Source: CAZYAK01 sp964645935
GTDB taxonomy: Bacteria; Patescibacteriota; Gracilibacteria; Peribacterales; Peribacteraceae
NCBI GenBank assembly: GCA_964645935.1
Contig: CAZYAK010000026.1
Coordinates: forward strand, 1-18,033
Length of the DNA stretch: 18,033 bases
Direction of reading: 5' to 3'
A program made the position numbers and the translations under genes. Shown here piece after piece: positions 1 through 8,696 of this stretch. Under the pieces are notes generated by a model, which saw only the letters and a list, made by a program, of their open reading frames with translations, was not told the DNA's origin and searched no databases. Numbering within the stretch: position 1 is the stretch's first letter; each line of letters starts with the position of its first letter.

Positions 1-292
1 GATGCGCAGATACGACCTTCCGGACTTTGCGGGAACGTGGCATGGAGAGGGTGTGGATGTGTGCTTCCAGTATACGGTTTTCACCCAAAATTGGCAACGC
101 GTGGCTCAAATGGGACTAGGAGCTCCGCGAGTTGCTGGAAGGCCCGGGTGCCGTGTCCGCAGGTGCAGAGCCCGGCTGCTCTGCCGGACGGATGACGCGG
201 GCGGTCGTGACGATTGCCGTCCCGGATCGTCGACGGTTTGCGGGGAGGGGGATTTGACATTTAATGAGCGTATTTCCTGGAATACGTGTACC
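1..292. other. Upstream region without a recognisable gene
   Basis: No protein family is recognisable in any frame here. The helicase frame stays open upstream to the window edge, but the translated 97 residues look like random GC-rich coding and match no helicase N-terminus. The stretch holds an imperfect hairpin (arms 155-159/185-189 and 165-171/178-184) and the helicase promoter near 254-283. The end of an upstream gene could lie at the extreme left but cannot be seen. Confidence 0.4.
254..283 (+). promoter_or_regulatory. Candidate sigma70-type promoter of the helicase gene
   Basis: A perfect -35 hexamer TTGACA at 254-259 is followed after 18 bp by TGGAAT (278-283, 4 of 6 consensus bases). 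The ATG at 293 lies nine bases after the -10 box, so the transcript would have almost no leader. A small inverted repeat, GTATT (270-274) and AATAC (281-285), overlaps the -10 and could be an operator. The -35 match is strong; the -10 assignment is tentative. Confidence 0.45.
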
Positions 293-1726
293 ATGTCCGG
301 GCTTATGCCTCAAACCCCGTACCGTCCCGACGCGAAGTTCTCCGATCTCGGCATCGCGCCGCTTTTCCTTAGCGTGATCGATTCGCTCAAGTTTGAGCGC
401 CCCACCCCCATCCAGCACCAGGCCATCCCCATCGCGGCGGAGGGCAAGGACGTCGTGGGCATCGCGCAGACGGGCACGGGCAAGACTCTCGCCTTCGGCA
501 TCCCCATGCTGCAGCGCCTCGCCGCACACGGCGGCCGCGGCCTCGTCATCCTCCCCCCCCGTGAGCTCGCGTACCAGGTGGAGGAGTCGCTTCGCCCCTT
601 TGCGAAGCAGGTTGGCATCAAGATGGCCGTGTTCGTGGGCGGCGCCTCCATGAAGCTCCAGTGCGACATGCTCCGCCAGGACCCCAAGATCGTCGTGGCT
701 ACCCCCGGCCGCCTCAATGATCACCTGGAGCAGGGCACCATCACGCTGCGCGAGGTAAACATCCTCGTGCTCGACGAGGCCGACCGGATGCTGGACATGG
801 GCTTCAAGCCGCAGATCGACCGCATCCTCAAGCACGTGCCCAAGGATCGTCAGACCATGCTCTTCTCCGCCACGATGCCGCGCGAGATCCTCACGCTCGC
901 CACCACGCAGATGAAGACGCCGCTGCGCATCGAGGTGGCGCCCCAAGGCACTGCCGCGGAGAAAGTGGAGCAGGAGCTCTTCGTCGTCGGCAAGCACGAG
1001 AAGATCCAGCTCCTGGAGAAACTCCTGGACGAGTACCGCGGTACCGTCCTCGTGTTCTCCCGCACCAAGCACGGCGCAAAGAAGATGACTCGCATCCTCC
1101 GCGCCGCCGGCCACAATGCCGCGGAGATCCACGCCAACCGCTCGCTCAGCCAGCGCCGCGAGGCCCTCGAGGGGTTTAAGAACGGCCGCTACCGCATCCT
1201 CATCGCCACAGATATCGCCGCGCGCGGCATCGATGTCACCGGCATTGAGGTGGTGGTGAACTTCGACCTCCCCGACGATCCCGCCGACTACGTGCACCGC
1301 ATCGGCCGCACCGCGCGTGCCGGACGCGAGGGCCGCGCCATCTCCTTCGCCAGCCCCGACCAGACCGACGGCATCCGCCAAATTGAGAAGCTCATCCGCA
1401 CGTCCATCAAGCGCAGTCCCTTGCCCGGCAACCTGCCGCCCGCCCGCCCCCAGCCCCCGCGCGACGATGATCGCGGCGGCCAGCGCTCTGGCGGTCGCTC
1501 CGGCGGATTTTCTCCCAAACCCGCGCAGTCCGGCTCCTTCGGAGGCGGACGCCACCGCGGCGGCCGCGGTCGGCGCGGAGGGAGCGGAGGTGGTGGCGGC
1601 GTGCCCGGCGGCACCAGCGCGCACGGTCGCGGCTTTGGCTACGAGCGCGTGACGCAGGATCCTCAAACACCTCCTCCCGGTCGCGACATCGGCTCGGGCG
1701 AGCTGGCGCCGGTGATCGAATCCTAA
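293..1726 (+). CDS. DEAD-box ATP-dependent RNA helicase with RGG-rich tail
   Basis: A 477-aa cytoplasmic RNA helicase that should unwind RNA duplexes using ATP. All core motifs are present: Q-motif with Q41, Walker A AQTGTGKT (58-65), ATPGR (136-140), DEAD (161-164), SAT (192-194), ARGIDV (310-315) and HRIGRTAR (335-342). Motif Ia reads PPRELA at 88-93, where the family normally has PTRELA. After the RecA-like core (to about residue 370) comes a low-complexity tail rich in Gly and Arg, with RGG at 394-396, 422-424 and 428-430, as in RhlE/DeaD-type helicases that bind RNA non-specifically. ATG 293 is chosen because family similarity begins just after it and a promoter ends just before it; no Shine-Dalgarno is seen. 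ATG 305 is an alternative. Appears monocistronic. RhlE-like is the best guess, but the exact orthologue is uncertain. Confidence 0.95.
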   Translation: MSGLMPQTPYRPDAKFSDLGIAPLFLSVIDSLKFERPTPIQHQAIPIAAEGKDVVGIAQTGTGKTLAFGIPMLQRLAAHGGRGLVILPPRELAYQVEESLRPFAKQVGIKMAVFVGGASMKLQCDMLRQDPKIVVATPGRLNDHLEQGTITLREVNILVLDEADRMLDMGFKPQIDRILKHVPKDRQTMLFSATMPREILTLATTQMKTPLRIEVAPQGTAAEKVEQELFVVGKHEKIQLLEKLLDEYRGTVLVFSRTKHGAKKMTRILRAAGHNAAEIHANRSLSQRREALEGFKNGRYRILIATDIAARGIDVTGIEVVVNFDLPDDPADYVHRIGRTARAGREGRAISFASPDQTDGIRQIEKLIRTSIKRSPLPGNLPPARPQPPRDDDRGGQRSGGRSGGFSPKPAQSGSFGGGRHRGGRGRRGGSGGGGGVPGGTSAHGRGFGYERVTQDPQTPPPGRDIGSGELAPVIES

Positions 1727-1746
1727 GTACCTGCCCACGCGAAAGG

Positions 1747-1768
1747 GGGCGGAGCAGATGCTCCGCCC
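1747..1768. terminator. GC-rich hairpin between convergent genes, likely terminator
   Basis: A perfect 10-bp stem (GGGCGGAGCA at 1747-1756, TGCTCCGCCC at 1759-1768) lies 20 bp after the helicase stop and 19 bp past the stop of the convergent small gene. No T-tract follows on the plus strand; the minus strand has a short TTT. Position and symmetry support a bidirectional terminator, probably of a T-poor type. Confidence 0.55.
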
Positions 1769-1787
1769 GGGTGTGCTGTACTCCGCC

Positions 1788-2015
1788 TCACCAGAAGGTG
1801 GGCGGGGGCTTGGGGCCGTGGGTGATCGTCAAGATCACCCAGCCCACAAGAATGAGCAGGAAGCCCAGGGGCAGGCAACCCACTCGGGCCACCCAGACCC
1901 ATGTGCCCAGCGCATCGATGCGCTTTACCACCGCCCACTCGGGCGGCAGGGAGGCGAAGGCGACGAGCCCAACGCCCAGGACGTACAGCATGATGCCGAG
2001 AACCTCGTAGTCCAT
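1788..2015 (-). CDS. Small two-helix membrane protein, function unknown
   Basis: A 75-aa protein starting MDYEVLG. Two hydrophobic segments, about residues 4-22 and 43-62, flank a short loop containing Pro, Trp, Lys, Arg and Asp, so it is probably a helical hairpin in the cytoplasmic membrane. The C-terminus is short and Pro-rich. The start at 2015 is favoured over an in-frame ATG at 2060 because an AGGA Shine-Dalgarno lies about eight bases upstream, one of the few visible in this window. The gene stands alone, converging on the helicase, with an unusual leader (inverted repeats at 2085-2103 and 2051-2087). I recognise no family. The codon pattern and membrane topology make it a believable gene. 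Confidence 0.7.
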   Translation of the reverse strand: MDYEVLGIMLYVLGVGLVAFASLPPEWAVVKRIDALGTWVWVARVGCLPLGFLLILVGWVILTITHGPKPPPTFW

Positions 2016-2457
2016 GTTTTTTCCTGTTCTGCGCCGACGTGGCGCTACGACCGTTCCCACAGAGATCCGCGGCGATACAAGGAACGGTATCGACAGGATA
2101 CCGAAAAAACGTCAACCGTCACGCGGGTTCGTGCACCCTGATTCCGGGGCTTCTGTCAGCCCTTCGTAAACCAACGAGGCACACCGGGCGGGTGTACCCC
2201 CTACTCCTCCGTGCGGGCCTTCCGGCTCCGCTGCCGTCGGTCTCCGCGGGGCGTGCGCCGGGCGGAACGCGACGATGGCCATAGTATGTGGCGGGGTCGC
2301 CCCGGAATCACGGGGGTTCGATAGCCCTAGTTTCTTTGCTCTAGGAAGCCCTGAACTTCGTGTGCAAGCCTAAGGCTTCTGGCAGATGCTCGAGAAACCG
2401 TGTACTACTCTTTCCCGCAGGGCCGTCGCGACTGACGTCCCATTTCCCCCTCTTGCC
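2016..2457. other. 442-bp intergenic region with inverted repeats
   Basis: No gene is supported here. The left part is the leader and promoter of the 75-aa minus-strand gene. The rest would carry the promoter of the cupredoxin gene, but no convincing hexamer pair is visible. Small dyads are present: GGGCT/AGCCC around 2148-2162, ACACC/GGTGT around 2181-2195, an 8-bp palindrome ATGGCCAT at 2275-2282, CCTAG/CTAGG at 2326-2345 and AAGCCT/AGGCTT at 2366-2378. The sequence GTACCCCC near 2194-2201 loosely resembles half of the CsoR operator at 7926-7948. I could not match any tRNA, SRP RNA, RNase P RNA or riboswitch core. Confidence 0.5.
2051..2115 (-). promoter_or_regulatory. Leader/promoter dyads upstream of the 75-aa gene
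   Basis: On the minus strand, TTGACG (2115-2110, 5 of 6 of the -35 consensus) precedes a perfect 7-bp inverted repeat: CGGTATC at 2103-2097 and GATACCG at 2091-2085 with a 5-base centre. The right arm continues into GTTCC, which can instead pair with GGAACGG at 2057-2051. The two pairings are mutually exclusive. This may be an operator over the promoter or a folding switch in the mRNA leader, depending on the unknown transcription start. No good -10 is obvious. Confidence 0.4.
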
Positions 2458-3105
2458 ATGCACCTCCGCAGAACCACCCTCTTCGCCGCGACGGCTGGCG
2501 TCGCCTCCGTCGCGCTCCTGGCCACCGGGGCTATGGCCGCCTCCGTCTCCTCCGCGCGCATCCGCTCCGCGGCTGTTCGCGCCTGCGTGCAGACGCATGT
2601 GCACAACCAGAGCGGGCACGTCAATGTCCAGGCTCTCCAGACGTGCCTCCGCGCCGCGCGCGGCGGCTCGTCCTCGTCCGTCAGCAGTTCGCGCTCCAGT
2701 TCGTCGATCGGCGGTATGAACAGCTCCCGCTCCTCCAGTCTCGTGAGCTCCTCGGCGAGCTCGCTTTCCATGAGCAGGTCGTCGATGTCGTCCGTGAGCT
2801 CGGCCCCGGCATCCAGCACGTCGTCTTCGGTCTCCAGTTCGTCGCAGAGTTCCCTCGCCTCCGTGACGATCAGCAACGTTGCGTTCACGCCCTCCACGCT
2901 CACTGTGAAGAAGGGCACGACCGTGCGTTGGACCAACAACGACACGGCCAAGCACACCGTGACCCGCGACTCTGTCCCCGGCCCCTTTAGTCCCGCACTG
3001 AAGCAGGGCGAGTCGTACTCCTACACGTTCACCAAGGTCGGCACGTTCCCGTACCACTGCTTCTTCCATGACCACATGACGGGCAGCGTCACCGTCACGG
3101 AGTGA
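2458..3105 (+). CDS. Exported amicyanin/plastocyanin-like cupredoxin with Ser-rich linker
   Basis: A 215-aa exported blue-copper protein. Residues 1-28 form a classic Sec signal peptide (basic start, hydrophobic core, AMA cleavage region). A short segment with two Cys and several His follows (about 29-68), then a Ser-dominated linker (about 69-137), then a cupredoxin domain (about 138-215). The type I copper ligands are visible: H166, C201, H204 and M207. The Cys-x2-His-x2-Met spacing is that of amicyanin rather than plastocyanin (x4). The likely role is binding or shuttling copper or electrons outside the membrane. ATG 2458 is chosen because the signal peptide begins there, although no Shine-Dalgarno is visible; ATG 2386 is in frame but would bury the signal. 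It converges on the copper ATPase operon, which fits a copper role. Confidence 0.9.
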   Translation: MHLRRTTLFAATAGVASVALLATGAMAASVSSARIRSAAVRACVQTHVHNQSGHVNVQALQTCLRAARGGSSSSVSSSRSSSSIGGMNSSRSSSLVSSSASSLSMSRSSMSSVSSAPASSTSSSVSSSSQSSLASVTISNVAFTPSTLTVKKGTTVRWTNNDTAKHTVTRDSVPGPFSPALKQGESYSYTFTKVGTFPYHCFFHDHMTGSVTVTE

Positions 3106-3127
3106 GCGCCGTTCCCACCGACGGATC

Positions 3128-3152
3128 ACGGGGGCCCCGCATGGGCCCCCGT
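3128..3152. terminator. Bidirectional GC-rich terminator hairpin
   Basis: A perfect 10-bp stem, ACGGGGGCCC (3128-3137) and GGGCCCCCGT (3143-3152), with a 5-base loop. It sits in the 60-bp gap between the convergent cupredoxin and copper ATPase genes. No T-tract follows on either strand, so this is a hairpin-only terminator call based on stem strength and position. Confidence 0.6.
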
Positions 3153-3165
3153 CGCGTATCTGGGA

Positions 3166-6228
<3,063 letters not shown>

Positions 6229-6242
6229 GGAGAACGGGGGGG

Positions 6243-7607
6243 TCAGGCAGACGGGGGGTCGATGACGGTGAACTGGCCGGGGAACATGCCCATCGTGCAC
6301 GTGAACCGGATGACACCGACCTGCTGCGGGGTGAACTCGATGACGTTCTCGCCCAGGGCGAGCGGCTGGTTGATGCCGAGGGAGGGGACGGCGATGCCTG
6401 CGGTGCAGGTGCCAGGGGCGTTACCGTCGATGACCCAGCGGACGGGCAAGCCGCGCAGCACCACGAAGGCGTTGGGCACGTAGTCGCCGTAGGTCTGGCG
6501 CATCCGCGCAACCTGGACGCCGTTCTCGAGTGTGACGTTCTCCACGGCGGTGGCCGTCGGGACGGGGTTCCCTTCCCACGGCGGAGCCCACCCGGTCAGG
6601 CGGGAGCCGTTCTGGAGGTTTGCCACCGCGAGCGCGACTACGAGGACGCCCGAGGCGGCGTAGAACATCTTGGCCGCCGCCCCGCGCACCGCGGAGGCGA
6701 GCCCACCGATGCCGAGGAGCCCCGGGGCGGTGCCCAGCGCGAACGCGGCCATGACGAGGCCTCCCGCAAGGAAGCTCCGTGTGCCCACCGCGGCTACCTG
6801 CATCATCTGGGTGAAGCCGCAGGGCAGGAAGAACGTGAGGGCCCCCAGCGCTAGCGCGCTGCGATGGCTGTACTCGCGCTCGTGGGAGCGGTGGATGCCG
6901 AGCATCCGGGCGATCCCGGAGGGGAGGGTGAGCCTCAGGGCGCTGAGGCGCGGCGACACCTCCGTGAGCTGGATGCCCAGGAGGAACATCACGGTCGCGG
7001 CCGCGATGGTGAGGAGCCCCACCGCCACGGGCGAGGGGGCGAGCACGCTTCCGATGACCCCGAGTAGGCCGCCCAACAAGAAGAATCCGCCGACGCGTCC
7101 GAGGTTGAAGAAGAGGTGCGGCCGGAAGTTCTCCCAGGCCGAGGCCTCAGGATGCTTCTCCGCGTGCCGGGCCGAGGCTCCGAGGACGAGGCCGCCCACC
7201 AGCGCCATGCAGGTGGAGACCCCGGCGGCGAGGCCGACGAGTAGGGCGGAGGCAGGCCCGGATCCGCCGCCCCCGGAGAGCGCGAGGATCGTGAGCAGGC
7301 CCGTGCGCTCTGCGAGCACCCAGAGGAGCGCCACCGCGAAGGCGCCCAGAAGCAGGCGCAGGTAGACGTCCCCGTCGCCCGTCAGCCACCGGCGGGCCTC
7401 GCTGGCGCCCACCTCGTAGCCGGCGTCGCGCACGGCATCGCGGATGCGCGCGATGTCGAGGACGCCGTCGTGCTCCAGCTCGGCCCGGGCCGCGCGGTGC
7501 GAGACCCGGGCGCCCTTGATGCCCGGGATCTTCAGAAAGGCCCGTTCGAGCGTGAGCTCGCAGGAGCGGCAGTGCATGTTCCGGATGGGGATCGCGGTGC
7601 GGGTCAT
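6243..7607 (-). CDS. HMA-SafE membrane protein with C-terminal cupredoxin domain
   Basis: A 454-aa metal-handling membrane protein. Residues 1-70 form an HMA domain with MHCRSC (C13, C16). About residues 85-345 form a SafE/TauE (UreH-like) domain of roughly seven hydrophobic helices. The C-terminal 100 residues form a cupredoxin-like beta domain ending in CTMGMFPG (C437, M439, M441), typical of copper-binding cupredoxins that follow such permeases. This arrangement suggests copper is received in the cytoplasm, moved through or regulated at the membrane, and bound on the other face; transport by the SafE domain is inferred. It lies 19 bp after csoR and 14 bp before copA, so the three are almost certainly one operon under the csoR promoter. 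ATG 7607 directly opens the HMA domain; no Shine-Dalgarno is visible. Confidence 0.88.
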   Translation of the reverse strand: MTRTAIPIRNMHCRSCELTLERAFLKIPGIKGARVSHRAARAELEHDGVLDIARIRDAVRDAGYEVGASEARRWLTGDGDVYLRLLLGAFAVALLWVLAERTGLLTILALSGGGGSGPASALLVGLAAGVSTCMALVGGLVLGASARHAEKHPEASAWENFRPHLFFNLGRVGGFFLLGGLLGVIGSVLAPSPVAVGLLTIAAATVMFLLGIQLTEVSPRLSALRLTLPSGIARMLGIHRSHEREYSHRSALALGALTFFLPCGFTQMMQVAAVGTRSFLAGGLVMAAFALGTAPGLLGIGGLASAVRGAAAKMFYAASGVLVVALAVANLQNGSRLTGWAPPWEGNPVPTATAVENVTLENGVQVARMRQTYGDYVPNAFVVLRGLPVRWVIDGNAPGTCTAGIAVPSLGINQPLALGENVIEFTPQQVGVIRFTCTMGMFPGQFTVIDPPSA

Positions 7608-7626
7608 GCGGGGCGGCGGGAAGTGC

Positions 7627-7899
7627 TTACTTGTTGGCGAGCGAAGACACTTTTAGGATCTCGTCGATCATTTCCTGCTTCTTGCGGGGGCCGGCGCTCT
7701 CCAGGGCCGTGCGGACGCAGCTATGGAGATGCCCCTCCAGGAGGGACTGGTGCGCGGACTTCAGGAGGCCGATGACGGCCAGATTCTGCTGCATCACGTC
7801 GATGCAGTACGCGTCGTTCTCCACCATGGTGACGAGTTTCCGGAGGAGCGTGGACGCCTTCTTCAGGCCGATGGCCGTCTTCTGCTTGTGGGAATTCAT
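7627..7899 (-). CDS. csoR: CsoR-type Cu(I)-sensing transcriptional repressor
   Basis: A 90-aa all-helical DUF156 (CsoR/RcnR/FrmR) repressor. The Cu(I) ligands of the CsoR branch are present: C32 in YCIDV, and H57 and C61 in the pattern His-x3-Cys. This Cys-His-Cys set points to copper rather than nickel, cobalt or formaldehyde. The protein should bind its operator as an oligomer without copper and release when Cu(I) binds. ATG 7899 is preferred to upstream in-frame codons because it matches the usual family length and lies about 20 bases after the predicted transcription start. The leader lacks a Shine-Dalgarno. It is the first gene of the operon with the HMA-SafE fusion and copA. Confidence 0.93.
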   Translation of the reverse strand: MNSHKQKTAIGLKKASTLLRKLVTMVENDAYCIDVMQQNLAVIGLLKSAHQSLLEGHLHSCVRTALESAGPRKKQEMIDEILKVSSLANK

Positions 7900-7925
7900 A
7901 GGTGTAATAATGGCTAATGAAAGCG

Positions 7926-7954
7926 ATATTACCCCCACCCCAGGTATAGGTCAA
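7926..7954 (-). promoter_or_regulatory. csoR promoter with embedded CsoR operator
   Basis: Read on the minus strand, TTGACC (7954-7949) is followed by an exact 17-bp spacer and TAATAT (7931-7926). The spacer is a run of G interrupted twice, flanked by TATACC and GGTAATAT arms, which is the A/T-arm plus G-tract layout of known CsoR-family operators. Repressor bound here would cover the whole promoter. The -35 box overlaps the stop codon of the 58-aa gene, so read-through from upstream could add to operon expression. Confidence 0.75.
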
Positions 7955-8127
7955 GAGCGATGGGTCAGCGGTGCGCCCACCACCCTTTTTCGCGAAGGGA
8001 TCCGCTCCAACAAGGGCCGCCCGGCACGCGCGAGCACGAAGGCCGCGTGCGAACCCAGCCTCCAAGCGGCGACGCCCACGAGCGGGGCCGTGAGCATGAC
8101 GGGCAGCCAGGCGGCGCATGGCGCCAT
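7951..8127 (-). CDS. 58-aa single-helix membrane peptide, function unknown
   Basis: A short gene with the best ribosome-binding site in the window: AGGAGG at 8138-8133, five bases before the ATG at 8127. The product begins MAPCAAWLPV. It has one hydrophobic helix (about residues 7-34, containing Trp and one His) and a basic C-terminal tail with several Arg and Lys, so it is probably a small inner-membrane peptide with its tail in the cytoplasm. It starts 21 bp after the pilin-like gene and its TGA stop lies inside the csoR -35 box. Such tiny membrane proteins often sit beside copper or stress operons, but no family is recognised. It could belong to the upstream operon or be a copper accessory peptide. 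Confidence 0.65.
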   Translation of the reverse strand: MAPCAAWLPVMLTAPLVGVAAWRLGSHAAFVLARAGRPLLERIPSRKRVVGAPLTHRS

Positions 8128-8148
8128 GTTTCCCTCCTGGCGCCGCGC

Positions 8149-8643
8149 TCAGTGCATCTCCCGGATCAGCCAGCCCTCTTCGGCATCGGGAGCCAGGAGG
8201 TAGACGCGGCCTTTGTGATCCTTCTGCACCAGATAGCGCGTGCCGTTGCCGGTCTTGGCGGAAGCGGAGGGATCCGCGGGCATCGTTGCGAGGTACGGCG
8301 TGAGCGCTTCCTGTAGGTCCAGCAGGCCCGTGCAGTTCTTGGCATCGTAGCGGCAGATCTCGGTGTTCTGATCGAGCTTGATCTGTGATGGCGGCGTACC
8401 ATCGTGAGCCTTCTTGTAGAGGAAGAGGGCGTTGGCGATGTGTTTGAGGTCCTTGGCGCGGCGCTGGTTGCGGATGCGCCAGTTCTGGTACTCGGTGGGA
8501 GCAGGAGCCTTGATCTTGCGGCCGGCGTGGCGCGTGACGTGCGCACCGGACGCGGTGGGGAGCGTGCGGATCATGCGTGCCGAGGCGGCGGGCACGGCGA
8601 GAAAGACCGAGACGACAAGGGCAGCGACGGAGGAGATGCGCAT
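8149..8643 (-). CDS. Exported pilin-like (type II secretion G-like) domain protein
   Basis: A 164-aa exported protein. Residues 1-22 form a Sec signal peptide rather than a prepilin leader. Residues about 60-160 resemble the globular part of type IV pilins/GspG: an amphipathic helix (RRAKDLKHIANAL), a PPS turn, C97 and C104, a GLLDL segment, PYLATMPADP, and a strand-rich end with GRVYLLAP. The long hydrophobic pilin helix is missing, so it should be a soluble or anchored exported domain, not a fibre subunit. A second protein with the same domain is encoded at 9927-10799. The ATG at 8643 follows TAGCAT by six bases, suggesting a leaderless start. The gene lies 53 bp after the AI-2E-type permease. 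Function unknown. Confidence 0.75.
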   Translation of the reverse strand: MRISSVAALVVSVFLAVPAASARMIRTLPTASGAHVTRHAGRKIKAPAPTEYQNWRIRNQRRAKDLKHIANALFLYKKAHDGTPPSQIKLDQNTEICRYDAKNCTGLLDLQEALTPYLATMPADPSASAKTGNGTRYLVQKDHKGRVYLLAPDAEEGWLIREMH

Positions 8644-8696
8644 GCGTCGATGCTAGCCGAACCGCCCCCCATGCGGAAGAAGCGGCCGCTTGCCCC

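Noticed and set aside
116..1738. 540-codon open frame opposite the helicase gene
   Set aside because: It is the antisense of an unmistakable DEAD-box gene; the translation is low-complexity Ala/Gly/Arg/His with no domain. GC-rich codon bias creates such frames.
2160..2330. Possible tRNA or other structured RNA in the 442-bp gap
   Set aside because: A GGTTCGA-like stretch and several small stems exist, but no T-arm or cloverleaf closes on either strand and no SRP, RNase P or riboswitch core was found.
2386..2457. Upstream ATG extending the cupredoxin by 24 residues
   Set aside because: It would place a polar extension before a perfect signal peptide.
2341..3129. Minus-strand frame opposite the cupredoxin gene
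   Set aside because: The plus-strand frame has a signal peptide and all four copper ligands; the opposite frame has nothing recognisable.
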